64,000 nucleotides of DNA, from NCBI RefSeq assembly GCF_041504345.1, contig NZ_CP167895.1:124001-188000 (forward strand), given 5' to 3'. The position numbers and the translations under genes are program-made. The notes beneath the pieces were generated by a model. It searched no databases and was not told the DNA's origin. It was given only the letters and a program-made list of their open reading frames with translations. The stretch comes from Vibrio sp. BS-M-Sm-2. Its GTDB lineage: Bacteria; Pseudomonadota; Gammaproteobacteria; Enterobacterales; Vibrionaceae. Shown here piece after piece: positions 46,529-55,003 of the stretch; positions within the stretch are counted from its first letter, which is position 1, and each line of letters opens with the position of its first letter.

Positions 46529-46873
46529 ATGCATAAATCTATGCATAAAACGCATAGACTAAATCACAAATGGTCATTTGATACATACCTCACTCGTCAT
46601 TATGATGCGCGACTTCTTACAACATTGAGCGCATGTCAACACCGTATGTTTTCACAATCTCTTTTTGCCCAACTGGCCAGAATGACGCTATTTCTCGTCA
46701 TTAGTTTGGTTATTGTGCATCACAGCCAGCCATTGATTGATCTCTTGGCTCAGCATGCCGTGAGCAGTGGATGCCACCAGCAGTCAGCTCATGAGCATTC
46801 TGGGCACGAACATCACCATGAGATGCCTGACCAACACATGTCAGCGCAAGACCACTCACATCACCACCATTAG
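46529..46873 (+). CDS. Small membrane protein with His-rich C-terminus
   Basis: A 114-residue protein, family not recognised. One hydrophobic helix at about residues 50-68 (MTLFLVISLVIVHHSQPLID) and a C-terminal tail of about 35 residues crowded with His (HEHSGHEHHHEMPDQHM... HSHHHH), typical of metal-binding tails. The N-terminus has several ATG codons and a repeated ATGCATAAA; 46529 has no strong ribosome-binding site and the start is uncertain. Its stop is 15 bases before the MFS transporter start, so the two are likely one operon. A role in metal delivery to or control of that transporter is a guess. Confidence 0.65.
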   Translation: MHKSMHKTHRLNHKWSFDTYLTRHYDARLLTTLSACQHRMFSQSLFAQLARMTLFLVISLVIVHHSQPLIDLLAQHAVSSGCHQQSAHEHSGHEHHHEMPDQHMSAQDHSHHHH

Positions 46874-46888
46874 TTTAAGAGTATAAGA

Positions 46889-48094
46889 ATGAGCATTTTC
46901 CGTTTTCCTTTACTGGTATGGCTTGGGATCGGCACACTTATTATCAGTCTAGGGATCAGACAATCATTCGGCATTTTCATGATGCCAATTTCAGAGCATT
47001 TCGGCACGGGTCGAGAGTTTTTCAGCTTCGCGATTGCGCTACAAAACCTATTGTTTGGCGTGTTCCAACCTTTTGTTGGTATGGCTGCTGACAAATGGGG
47101 AGCAAGACGCATCATTATTGCTGGCGCATGTGCTTACGGTTTGGGTTTACTTCTTACCTCTATTTCTACCGAATCAAGCATGCTTTACGTTTCATTAGGC
47201 GCATTAGTTGGCCTTGGATTGAGTGCGACGAGCTATGTGATCGTGCTAGGCGCGGTAGCAAAAGTAGTACCTGCAGAGCACGCAGCGAAGGCATTTGGTT
47301 TAACCACAGCAGCAGGTTCATTTGGTATGTTCGCGGTAATTCCGGGCGCACAATACATGTTGAACGAATTTGACTGGCAGAGTGCAATGCAAGTCTTTGG
47401 CGTACTTTGTTGTTTCATGATCTCTTTTGCCCTGTTTATGCGAGCGCCGAAGTCGGCAACCAATAAGCAAGTAGAAGACACTCAGACACTAAAAGAAGCG
47501 CTGTCTGAAGCATTTGCGAACAAAAGTTATTGGTTAATTCACGCAGGCTTCTTCGTGTGTGGTTTCCACGTGATGTTCATTGCGACGCACTTACCGAGTT
47601 ACTTAGCCGACAAAAACCTACCCGCGAGCAGCGCAGCAATGGCACTGGCTTATGTGGGTATCTTCAACATCTTCGGATCTTACTTCTGGGGTGTGATGGG
47701 CGATAAGTTCAGCAAGCGTCATGTAATGTCGGCACTGTACTTAGTACGTACTGTGGTTATCGGAGCTTTTGTCACTTTGCCTGTTACTGAGTCAACTGCG
47801 GCTATCTTCGGTGCAGCGATTGGTTTTTGTTGGTTGGGTACGGTTCCGCTAACTTCTGGCTTAGTTCGTCAGATCTTCGGTGCTCGTTACCTGTCGACGT
47901 TGTACGGTTTGGTGTTCTTTACTCACCAAGTGGGTAGCTTCTTAGGCGCTTGGGTTGGCGGTCGTATTTACGATTACTACGGTTCTTACGAGCCAATCTG
48001 GTGGTCAACCGTGGTACTTGCATTTGCGGCAGCGCTTATCCATTTACCAATCAATGACAAGCCGATTGAGCGACTGAAATTGGCAATGGCTTAA
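46889..48094 (+). CDS. MFS transporter (OFA/monocarboxylate-like)
   Basis: A 401-residue inner-membrane carrier with 12 helices. Features include GIGTLIISLGIRQSFGIFMMPISEHFGTGREFFSFAIALQNLLFGVFQPFVGMAADKWGARR, with the D-K-W-G-x-R-R motif A, and its counterpart GVMGDKFSKRH in the centre. This resembles the oxalate/formate antiporter and monocarboxylate-type MFS groups. Substrate is unknown. It follows the His-rich small protein by 15 bases, suggesting co-expression. A strong terminator lies 50 bases after the stop. Confidence 0.87.
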   Translation: MSIFRFPLLVWLGIGTLIISLGIRQSFGIFMMPISEHFGTGREFFSFAIALQNLLFGVFQPFVGMAADKWGARRIIIAGACAYGLGLLLTSISTESSMLYVSLGALVGLGLSATSYVIVLGAVAKVVPAEHAAKAFGLTTAAGSFGMFAVIPGAQYMLNEFDWQSAMQVFGVLCCFMISFALFMRAPKSATNKQVEDTQTLKEALSEAFANKSYWLIHAGFFVCGFHVMFIATHLPSYLADKNLPASSAAMALAYVGIFNIFGSYFWGVMGDKFSKRHVMSALYLVRTVVIGAFVTLPVTESTAAIFGAAIGFCWLGTVPLTSGLVRQIFGARYLSTLYGLVFFTHQVGSFLGAWVGGRIYDYYGSYEPIWWSTVVLAFAAALIHLPINDKPIERLKLAMA

Positions 48095-48143
48095 CGTTTA
48101 ACGCTGACTCCCCCACTAGCGTAAACAACAAGTCGTTCCAATA

Positions 48144-48195
48144 AAGCGAGTGAGTATTGAAGGGAAACATCCTGATATACTCACTCGCTTTTTTG
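48144..48195 (+). terminator. Terminator of the MFS operon
   Basis: AAGCGAGTGAGTAT...ATACTCACTCGCTT is a long stem with a 22-base loop followed by TTTT. Confidence 0.88.
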
Positions 48196-48318
48196 TTAGT
48201 CACTATTTCACCAATTAAAACGGCCGATATTTGCATAAACCTCACTGAATAATAAGACTATCCTTTTCGTTTTAATTTATAGTATCCACTCGCTCCTTTA
48301 AAACTAATCCGCAGGCTT

Positions 48319-49044
48319 ATGGAATACATAGATCAGACTGTCCTTATCGCAATGGCACTCATTTTTGCTGGCTCATTTGTGCAAACCGCAATCGGCTTTG
48401 GTTTGGCCATTGTTGCAGCCCCACTGCTGTTTTTGGTTTCACCAGACTATGTACCTGCGCCTATCTGCTTGGTTGGCCTGTTTATCTCTTTATTCAACGC
48501 CTTTAAACACCGTGCAAACATTTCTATTGGCGGGTTAAAAATCGCATTGCTGGGCCGCATTCCGGGCTCATTGGCAGGCGGAGCATTATTGGTGATGGTT
48601 TCAACGAGCGTGTTGTCATTATGGTTAGGCTTATTGGTGGTATTTGCCGTGATTGTTAGCCTACTGCCATTCAGACTCGAACCAACCCCAATCAAGATGG
48701 GTATTGCAGGGTTCTTCTCTGGGTTCTTTGGCACCAGTTCTGGTATTGGTGGTCCACCGATGGCACTGCTACTCCAACACCAAGATGCCAATCAGCTTCG
48801 TGGTAACCTTTCTGCGTTTTTCGTGTTTAGTTCGATCATTTCGTTGGTTGTACAGATCCCAATTGGCTTCTTCACGCTACACCACTTGATCATCACTATA
48901 CCTTTGCTGCCTGCTGCTTGGTTGGGTTACAAAGTGGCGTTAATGACGACACAAAGCATCCCTAAAGAGAAGATACGCATTGGTTCATTACTGCTATGTT
49001 CTCTCAGTGGCTTTACGGCAATCTGGCAGGGTTTAGCTGGCTAG
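48319..49044 (+). CDS. TSUP (TauE/SafE) family membrane permease
   Basis: A 241-residue inner-membrane protein with 7-8 helices. The repeated family motif appears as IFAGSFVQTAIGFGLAIVAAPLLFLVSPDYVPAPICLVGL in the first half and MGIAGFFSGFFGTSSGIGGPPMALLLQHQ in the second. Likely an organic anion or sulfur-oxyanion carrier. It is paralogous to the gene at 16147 but only distantly similar. The next gene (YjbR-like) starts 78 bases later on the same strand and may be co-transcribed. Confidence 0.87.
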   Translation: MEYIDQTVLIAMALIFAGSFVQTAIGFGLAIVAAPLLFLVSPDYVPAPICLVGLFISLFNAFKHRANISIGGLKIALLGRIPGSLAGGALLVMVSTSVLSLWLGLLVVFAVIVSLLPFRLEPTPIKMGIAGFFSGFFGTSSGIGGPPMALLLQHQDANQLRGNLSAFFVFSSIISLVVQIPIGFFTLHHLIITIPLLPAAWLGYKVALMTTQSIPKEKIRIGSLLLCSLSGFTAIWQGLAG

Positions 49045-49122
49045 TTATTGGCGATAAAGACAAGAAGAAGAAAGACATCTTAGAAAACCAACACAAACAC
49101 CCAGTAGATAAAAGGACGCTCT

Positions 49123-49485
49123 ATGACTTACGACGAATTCAACGCATTCTGCGAGTCACTGCCTGCAACCAGTTATGTGATGCAGTGGAATAACTCGCAC
49201 GTTTGGAAAGTGGGTGGCAAGGTGTTTGCGATTGGTGGTTGGGGACCGAAAGATGAGCCTGCGTTTATCTTCAAGGCGTCCGATCAGAATTTCGACTTTC
49301 TCAAAGAAGAGCCGGGCTATAAACCCGCACCCTACTTTGCTTCACGCGGTATGAAATGGATTCAGCTGTTTGAAAGCACGCCAGAAAGGGATGAGGAGCT
49401 GAGATACTATCTCATTGAGTCACACCGAATTGTGTCCTTAGGTCTAACCAAAAAGAAGCAAGCAGAGCTAGGGCTCAATCAGTAG
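49123..49485 (+). CDS. MmcQ/YjbR-family protein
   Basis: A 120-residue protein of the YjbR family (double-wing CyaY-like DNA-binding fold). MTYDEFNAFCESLPATSYVMQWNNSHVWKVGGKVFAIGGWG at the start and YFASRGMKWIQLF later are the family signature. Molecular role is unproved in bacteria. AAAAGGACG is the ribosome-binding region. No terminator of quality is seen after the stop, and it is convergent with the PAP2 phosphatase gene. Confidence 0.87.
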   Translation: MTYDEFNAFCESLPATSYVMQWNNSHVWKVGGKVFAIGGWGPKDEPAFIFKASDQNFDFLKEEPGYKPAPYFASRGMKWIQLFESTPERDEELRYYLIESHRIVSLGLTKKKQAELGLNQ

Positions 49486-49538
49486 CGTTTATTACGTACT
49501 GCTAATCTGAGCCCTTCTTTTGCAGTGAGGACGGATCC

Positions 49539-50285
49539 CTAAGAAGTCTGTTTCAAAAATGCAGGTAAATAGCGTTCTATTTTTTGCTCTGAGATAAGCG
49601 GCACCAATAAATAGATCAAACCCGCAAAGGCAATAGATCCGGCCAAGTCTTCAGGTCGATGCATGCCAAGCCAAACACGGCTATAGGCGACACCACCAGC
49701 CCAAACCAGTAAACCGCCGACTAGATAAAAGCGTTTCGCCTCTAAGAACAAACCACCAAAGAACGCCAAACACACACCGACAAAGATCATATGTCCAGAT
49801 GGGAAAGAGTAGTCCATTTCGCCAAGCCAATGACGCGTGCGCCACTCGCTCACCTTATCTTGTACAGACTCAATCGCAGCATTCTTTTCAACCAATGGTA
49901 ATTCGTAAAACACTTCCGGCATTTCAACGACTTCTTGTGTCACTAAATACTCAGAATAAGGACGAGGACTCTCAGTGGAATGCTTTAAGAAGGTTTTCGC
50001 TGCAAAGCTAAGCACCAACAACAAGCCGAGCTGCAGACAAAGACTGACTAACTTAGCTTTGGAAAACTTCATCGTGAACAATACTAAAGACAAAATCGCT
50101 AGCGTTACCAAGAATCCTTGATTGCCCGCAGAGTAAGTCACAAACGTTATGAAGGCGCCATAGAAAGGCAAAACAGCACTTCCAAGGTCGAAGTCAGATC
50201 CAAAGATCAAAAAGGGTATGAGGGAATACAAACTTAGAACGAGCAGTAATAAGCCTTTGGATTTGTTAGAGAACAGAGAAGTCAT
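49539..50285 (-). CDS. PAP2-family phosphatase
   Basis: A 248-residue inner-membrane phosphatase with about six helices. The three-part active site is intact: K-x6-R-P in KHSTESPRP, PSGHM with the catalytic-acid His, and SRVWLGMHRPED (S-R-x5-H-x3-D). Such enzymes dephosphorylate phosphatidylglycerol phosphate, undecaprenyl diphosphate or phosphatidic acid at the periplasmic face, PgpB-like. No lipid genes adjoin. Single gene, start ATG 50285. Confidence 0.88.
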   Translation of the reverse strand: MTSLFSNKSKGLLLLVLSLYSLIPFLIFGSDFDLGSAVLPFYGAFITFVTYSAGNQGFLVTLAILSLVLFTMKFSKAKLVSLCLQLGLLLVLSFAAKTFLKHSTESPRPYSEYLVTQEVVEMPEVFYELPLVEKNAAIESVQDKVSEWRTRHWLGEMDYSFPSGHMIFVGVCLAFFGGLFLEAKRFYLVGGLLVWAGGVAYSRVWLGMHRPEDLAGSIAFAGLIYLLVPLISEQKIERYLPAFLKQTS

Positions 50286-50674
50286 GGCTAAGATCTTTTA
50301 GATAAAGTGGTCGGATGCTATCGCAGCTTAGCATCGTCAATATCAATTTTATGTCAAAACGGTCAGTCAGCCGTCATGGTGTAACAATATTCGATTAATG
50401 GACCTCTTGAGTATTGATTCGGTGAACAGCCACACCAGCACCAATAATGTACAACATCCATTTATGTTCATAGAGATAGCAAAAACCACTGAAACCAGAC
50501 GAGACAAAGGCATCATCCCACTAATAAACTACCGGACGCGTTCTGCTGATAAAGTGAACACTTACCGGATTATAAGGCCAAAATCTTAAAAACTTTGCTG
50601 TCAGTCCTTTAAATCCACTATTGAAAGGATTACCATCTGGTCTGCTTTCAAAGCAAAACAAATTATTAATTTTT
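50286..50674. other. Intergenic region upstream of the FMN riboswitch
   Basis: About 390 bases with no credible gene. It should contain the ribB promoter shortly before the aptamer; no other structure is recognised. Confidence 0.5.
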
Positions 50675-50817
50675 ATTCTCAGGGCGGGGCGAAATTCCCC
50701 ACCGGCGGTATGTCCTTAGCAAAATCTAAAGATAAGCCCGCGAGCGCTCGATTCGTCGAGGTCAGCAGATCTGGTGAGATGCCAGAGCCGACGGTTATAG
50801 TCCGGATGAGAGAGAAT
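50675..50817 (+). ncRNA. FMN riboswitch (RFN element)
   Basis: P1 arms ATTCTC (50675-50680) and GAGAAT (50812-50817) close an aptamer with the conserved AGGGCGGGGCGAAATTCCCCACCGGCGG-type junction, GAGGTCAGCAGATCTGGTGAGATGCCAGAGCCGACGGTTATAGTCCGGATGAGAG-type core (split here for brevity). It precedes ribB and would reduce its expression when FMN is abundant. Known for vibrio ribB. Confidence 0.95.
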
Positions 50818-50835
50818 GGAAACACACTCGTTTAA

Positions 50836-50898
50836 GTTGGAAAGGCGCACCTATCTATTGGGTTGATGCCTCCAACTCAGACGGGTGCATTTCGTTTT
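50836..50898 (+). terminator. Riboswitch expression platform hairpin
   Basis: GCACC (50847-50851) pairs with GGTGC (50884-50888), with a competing GTTGGA/TCCAAC pairing (50836-, 50870-), followed by a TTTCGTTTT tract. Two exclusive structures suggest transcription control. Confidence 0.5.
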
Positions 50899-50920
50899 GG
50901 ATAAAACCATAATGAGCTAA

Positions 50921-51080
50921 TACCAATCACAGTAAATAAATGATCAGAGATAGCGCAGGAAAAACGCTTGAGAACAAGGCAAAATTTTTCGATAAGTAGT
51001 TATTCTACAGTCAAAAATTCTAACGCCGTTATCAAGGGTTTTAACCAGCTAGAATGACCAGTTGTTTACTACGATTGGTA
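50921..51080. repeat. MITE-like palindromic intergenic repeat (160 bp)
   Basis: Ends TACCAATCACAGTAAATAA and the reverse complement of TTGTTTACTACGATTGGTA form inverted repeats of about 19 bases with a few mismatches. No ORF inside. The core (GCGCAGGAAAAACGCTTGAG... AACGCCGTTATCAAGGG) is one I recall as a frequent dispersed repeat in vibrio genomes. It sits between the FMN riboswitch platform and ribB. Confidence 0.75.
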
Positions 51081-51168
51081 CAAGCTACTTGTAATGAGTA
51101 GGCTTTGTTGTGCTCGGTTGAGATCCCTCATACAGCCCTGATTCTGGTGATATTTTAGGAGTTTAACC

Positions 51169-51825
51169 ATGAATCAGTCTTCACTACTTGCCGAATTTGG
51201 CGAACCAATCACTCGCGTTGAAAACGCACTGCAAGCTCTACGCGAAGGTCGTGGCGTACTTCTACTTGACGATGAAGATCGTGAGAACGAAGGCGACATC
51301 ATCTACTCAGTAGAACACCTGACGAATGCTCAAATGGCGCTTATGATCCGCGAATGTAGCGGCATTGTGTGCCTGTGTCTAACTGACGAGCAAGCGAACC
51401 AACTTGAACTTCCACCTATGGTTGTTGATAACAACAGCGCAAACCAAACTGCGTTTACCGTAACTATCGAAGCGAAAGTTGGTGTAACAACAGGTGTTTC
51501 TGCCGCTGACCGTGTAACAACGATCAAGACAGCTGCAAATCCAACAGCTAAGCCTACTGACCTTGCTCGCCCTGGCCACGTTTTCCCATTGCGTGCTCGT
51601 AAAGGTGGTGTACTTGCTCGTCGCGGCCACACAGAAGGTACAGTGGATCTTATGCAAATGGCTGGTCTTCAATCTGCCGGTGTACTGTGTGAAGTAACCA
51701 ACCCAGATGGCACGATGGCAAAAGCGCCAGAGATCGTTGCTTTCGGTAAAATGCACAACATGCCAGTACTGACCATTGAAGATATGGTTATGTACCGCAC
51801 TGAGTTCGACCTTAAGCTTGCGTAA
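51169..51825 (+). CDS. ribB: 3,4-dihydroxy-2-butanone-4-phosphate synthase
   Basis: A 218-residue riboflavin biosynthesis enzyme that converts ribulose-5-phosphate to the four-carbon unit of lumazine. The acidic loop LLDDEDRENEGDIIY near residue 40 carries Mg2+ ligands, and GVSAADRVTTIK... PGHVFPLRARKGGVLARRGHTEGTVDLMQMAG is the standard catalytic core. Monofunctional, E. coli RibB length (217). Controlled by the FMN riboswitch some 350 bases upstream, with a repeat element lying in its leader. TTTTAGGAGTTTAACC is the ribosome-binding region. Confidence 0.97.
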   Translation: MNQSSLLAEFGEPITRVENALQALREGRGVLLLDDEDRENEGDIIYSVEHLTNAQMALMIRECSGIVCLCLTDEQANQLELPPMVVDNNSANQTAFTVTIEAKVGVTTGVSAADRVTTIKTAANPTAKPTDLARPGHVFPLRARKGGVLARRGHTEGTVDLMQMAGLQSAGVLCEVTNPDGTMAKAPEIVAFGKMHNMPVLTIEDMVMYRTEFDLKLA

Positions 51826-51900
51826 CGTTTAGTTCAGTCCTCAATGCTAAACACTTAGCATTTAGCATTGAAGGTAACTAAACTCAGAAATAAATATTGA

Positions 51901-51959
51901 AAGGCCTAACTCTTTAATGCTGTTTCTAGTTAATAGCATTAAAGAATAAGGCCTTTTTT
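51901..51959 (+). terminator. Terminator downstream of ribB
   Basis: AAGGCC-TAACTCTTTAATGCT pairs with AGCATTAAAGAATAAGGCCTT, followed by TTTTT; long stem with one internal loop. Confidence 0.87.
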
Positions 51960-52171
51960 ATTTCCGTATTTTGAGACATGCTAGAGATTGATCGCCGAAG
52001 TGTCTTTACCCATCGAAACCTCCCCAGCCTAATCCCTAGAAAAGCGTAACCTCTCAAAAAATCCTGCAAAATATGAGAAAAATTCACTCGAATGGTGAAG
52101 TCATGCACCATTATTGAACATTCATAAATAGAGAAAAACATAAACCACTGAAATATAACACTTATTAATTT

Positions 52172-52187
52172 TGGCACAGTGTCTGCA
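52172..52187 (+). promoter_or_regulatory. Sigma-54 (-24/-12) promoter
   Basis: TGGCAC-AGTGT-CTGCA: GG at 52173-52174 and GC at 52185-52186 are separated by exactly 10 bases, as RpoN requires; only the first base of the -12 element differs from TTGCA. Predicted start of transcription about 52198, 28 bases before the ATG of the downstream gene. Confidence 0.8.
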
Positions 52188-52225
52188 CTACCACTAAGTA
52201 GGTATGCACATATTAGGAGTTAAAT

Positions 52226-53089
52226 ATGTTTGTAATTATTTCAGTTGGTTTATCCATAGCAGTACTTGCTGCCCTATTTCATTTTTCCAAAAAGAGACAA
52301 ACGGCGCTATCACATAGGTTTGAAACCTTAGTTCTACTCAGAGAACTATTGCTGCTATCACGCAAACATCGCGCCGCAACGCATTATGCTCTTGGTTATA
52401 AGCTATCTAGCGACTCAATTCGCAAAGTGAATGAGATTTACGACAACATACTTGAGGTGTCTGAACTGCTTCAATCACATGTGTCGTTTGATAGCCGTCC
52501 TATGTATCGCATCTACCATCTAAAACTCATCGCAATGCACAGCGATTGGCAAAACCGTAGCTTGGTACGTAACCAATCTATTCACGGTAAAACCATTCGC
52601 CACAGCATGTTCTTGATGGATGAGGTGATGATCATTTGGTTAATTCAGTCTGAACGAGAAGACATGAGCCGCGAGTACCACATGAATTGGCAACAGATCT
52701 TGGATTGCATGGAGATCTTGACCAAGTTACGAATGTGTATCCCTGGAATAGAAAAGGCGGATATGGAAAAGCCTGAGGAGTATGCGAGATTCAAATTCTA
52801 CGCATCTCAGACACACCGCAAACTCAACCAATTATCGATTATCTGCCCTATCAGCAGTGGGTCACCCATTTGTACACGTGCGATGCATGCACTTACCGAG
52901 ATCGCATCAAGCACTGAAGCGACCCAACCAGCAGATAGCATGTACGAGTTAACCAGTGATATCTCTACTGTGGTATCGCAAGTCTACGACCAAGTCTTAT
53001 CAGACATTACCAAAAGCTTGTATCAGCCTTTACCTAGCATCAACGATAAGGCGATAAACACCCGATTATCCGTACATCATTACATGTAA
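52226..53089 (+). CDS. Hypothetical membrane-anchored helical protein, sigma-54 controlled
   Basis: A 287-residue protein whose family I do not recognise. One N-terminal membrane helix (residues 1-20, MFVIISVGLSIAVLAALFHF) is followed by a cytoplasmic, mostly helical domain. ETLVLLRELLLLSRKHRAATHYAL near residue 35 is faintly like nitrate/nitrite-sensing (NIT) domain helices, but I do not claim that. TTAGGAG precedes the ATG. It has its own sigma-54 promoter and a strong terminator, so it is a dedicated single-gene transcript in the RpoN regulon (motility, nitrogen, biofilm or quorum-sensing circuits in vibrios). Confidence 0.8.
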   Translation: MFVIISVGLSIAVLAALFHFSKKRQTALSHRFETLVLLRELLLLSRKHRAATHYALGYKLSSDSIRKVNEIYDNILEVSELLQSHVSFDSRPMYRIYHLKLIAMHSDWQNRSLVRNQSIHGKTIRHSMFLMDEVMIIWLIQSEREDMSREYHMNWQQILDCMEILTKLRMCIPGIEKADMEKPEEYARFKFYASQTHRKLNQLSIICPISSGSPICTRAMHALTEIASSTEATQPADSMYELTSDISTVVSQVYDQVLSDITKSLYQPLPSINDKAINTRLSVHHYM

Positions 53090-53136
53090 AGACTTCGTGA
53101 GAGGAGAGCGTGCTGGAACTCTGAATTATTGAGTTC

Positions 53137-53167
53137 AAATCCGATATCACCTTTGATATCGGATTTT
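53137..53167 (+). terminator. Rho-independent terminator
   Basis: AAATCCGATATCA-CCTT-TGATATCGGATTT followed by TT; perfect 13-bp stem after the sigma-54-driven gene. Confidence 0.88.
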
Positions 53168-53235
53168 TGTATTTATGGGTTTATATATTTATTTGGTTCT
53201 ATTTTAGGACGAGACAAGTTATGAGCGATGTAAGC

Positions 53236-54132
53236 TTAAACGTCTCCAGATTTGATATCGCTAGACCAAGCTTCTGCTGCAAAATCAATGAACTGACGAA
53301 CAACAGGCAGCTGATAACTGCGAGACAAGTACACCGCCCAAAGCACGCTACTCGGTGAAACAAAATCATCCAAAATTCGTTTCAGCTTCCCTTCAACAAT
53401 CAACGGATTCGCTAAATCACAAGGTAATCGAACAACCCCTTTGCCATGCTGTGCGGCACGAGCTAACACCCCAACATCGTTGGCCTTAATAGTCCCCGAC
53501 ACCTCAACCGAATAATGTTGGTTATCCTTAACAAAATCCCACTTAGAGACACTCAAATGACGAAAACAATTGTGTTGTCTAAGCGCTTCAACCGTTTCAG
53601 GTTCACCGTGTTTGTCTAGGTAGTCTTGTGAGGCACACACCACCGAATCGATTTCCATTAGCTTTCGAGCAATCAAGCTATCCTCAGGTTGATCGGTATA
53701 GCGCAGCGCAATATCGATCCTTTCATCCACCAGCTGAGCAAAACGGTCAGAAGCAAACAATTCGACCGTAATATTGGGATGCAGCTCAGTAAACTGCTCG
53801 ACCACATCCAACAGCATATTTTGAGTTAAGCCAATAGGTGCCGCAATTCGAATGGTTCCAGAAAGATCATCGGTTTGATTGAGCGCAGTGACCTCTAGCT
53901 CAGCGGTCTCATGAAGGATTTTCTCACAGCGTTGCAGAGCGATTTCCCCTGCCGCCGTCAAACTCACCTTACGAGTGGTTCTGTGCAACAGCCTTTGTTT
54001 TAGCCAACCTTCTATCTCTTGAACATGGCGTGAAACCTGTAATCGGCTCATGTCCAAATGCTCAGCTGCTTGAGTAAAACTGGCACAATTTGCGACTTCA
54101 ACAAAGCTACGCATCGCCGTCAACCTGTCCAT
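53236..54132 (-). CDS. LysR-family transcriptional regulator
   Basis: A 298-residue LysR regulator: N-terminal winged helix MDRLTAMRSFVEVANCASFTQAAEHLDMSRLQVSRHVQEIEGWLKQRLLHRTTRKVSLT and a C-terminal effector domain beginning GTIRIAAPIGLTQNMLLDVVEQF. ATG 54132 follows GGGAGAGTGTG; the ORF's upstream codons to 54186 have no ribosome-binding site. It belongs to the CrgA/AaeR-like group. Divergent from an NAD(P)-binding oxidoreductase across 154 bases, its probable target. Effector unknown. Confidence 0.9.
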   Translation of the reverse strand: MDRLTAMRSFVEVANCASFTQAAEHLDMSRLQVSRHVQEIEGWLKQRLLHRTTRKVSLTAAGEIALQRCEKILHETAELEVTALNQTDDLSGTIRIAAPIGLTQNMLLDVVEQFTELHPNITVELFASDRFAQLVDERIDIALRYTDQPEDSLIARKLMEIDSVVCASQDYLDKHGEPETVEALRQHNCFRHLSVSKWDFVKDNQHYSVEVSGTIKANDVGVLARAAQHGKGVVRLPCDLANPLIVEGKLKRILDDFVSPSSVLWAVYLSRSYQLPVVRQFIDFAAEAWSSDIKSGDV

Positions 54133-54286
54133 CACACTCTCCCTTACCGACTTAACCAAGCCTATTAGATCACTATATAGATACAATCTACATCATTTTA
54201 CGATATTTATCGCAACCTAGTGAGCTATTAGACTGCAATGGCTGTCGAGAAAACGACTCAATAAATTAGATAATTGGAGAGACATT

Positions 54287-54925
54287 ATGAAAATTGCAGT
54301 ATTAGGCGCTTCAGGTTGGATTGGTAGTCACATCGCTCAAGAAGCTCAATCTCGTGGTCACGACGTGGTTGCTGTCGTAAGGGATGCAAGCCGTGTAGAA
54401 ATCAATGATGTTGAAGTTCGTTCATTTGATTTACAAGATGAAACAGCAAGCTTAGCGGCCGCGCTAACAGGCGTTGATGCGGTTATTGCTTCGATTGGCG
54501 GACGTGCTCTAGGTAATCACGACATCGTAACAAACACTGCGACTAAATTGCTGGCAACACTACCAAGCATTGGTATCGAGCGCTTGTTGTGGGTTGGGGG
54601 CGCAGGCTCATTAGAAGTAGCACCAAACGTACCGTTAGTGACCGTTCCTGACTTCCCTGCGGATTACAAAAACGAAGCGCTAGCACAAGGTGAAGCGCTT
54701 GAAGTATTCAAGCAATCTAACAGCGAAGTTAACTGGACGTTTGTTAGCCCTGCAGCAGAAATTTTCCCGGGCGAGAAACTGTCAACCTACCGTACTGGTG
54801 GAGACCAACTGCTCACCGACGAAGATGGCAACAGCAAAATATCCGTTAGTGACTACGCTATTGCGATGATTGATGAACTTGAAGCTGGTAAGTTCCCACG
54901 TCAGCGTATTGGTGTCGCTTACTAG
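54287..54925 (+). CDS. NAD(P)-binding oxidoreductase (NmrA/atypical SDR)
   Basis: A 212-residue Rossmann-fold protein with AVLGASGWIGSHIAQEA (G-x-x-G-x-x-G) at the N-terminus and lacking the Y-x3-K active site of classical SDRs, as in the NmrA-like/atypical SDR (SDR_a5) group. Vibrio homologs respond to redox or electrophile stress. TTGGAGAGAC precedes the ATG. It is divergent from a LysR regulator and ends in a terminator. Confidence 0.87.
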   Translation: MKIAVLGASGWIGSHIAQEAQSRGHDVVAVVRDASRVEINDVEVRSFDLQDETASLAAALTGVDAVIASIGGRALGNHDIVTNTATKLLATLPSIGIERLLWVGGAGSLEVAPNVPLVTVPDFPADYKNEALAQGEALEVFKQSNSEVNWTFVSPAAEIFPGEKLSTYRTGGDQLLTDEDGNSKISVSDYAIAMIDELEAGKFPRQRIGVAY

Positions 54926-54947
54926 TCAATTCATATATAAAAACTAA

Positions 54948-54981
54948 AAAAAGCCGCTTGTTCAAAACAATGCGGCTTTCT
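54948..54981. terminator. Terminator between convergent genes
   Basis: AAAGCCGC and GCGGCTTT arms with a 14-base loop, A-rich left and TCTCAACTTT right, between the NmrA-like gene and the cupin gene. Confidence 0.75.
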
Positions 54982-55003
54982 CAACTTTATATTGAGCATT
55001 CCT

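Larger units (their letters stand above)
51826..52225. other. Intergenic region with terminators and sigma-54 promoter
   Basis: 400 bases: a hairpin TCAATGCTAA...TTAGCATTGA (51841-51871), the terminator at 51901, then about 200 bases of AT-rich sequence that could host an enhancer-binding protein, and the -24/-12 promoter at 52172. Confidence 0.6.

Noticed and set aside
50398..50589. 63-aa ORF upstream of the FMN riboswitch
   Set aside because: No ribosome-binding site, no domain, and its 3' end runs toward the riboswitch promoter region; likely chance ORF.
52310..52420. NIT (nitrate-sensing) domain in the sigma-54-driven protein
   Set aside because: Only a vague resemblance in one helix; no conserved nitrate-binding arginines can be placed with confidence.
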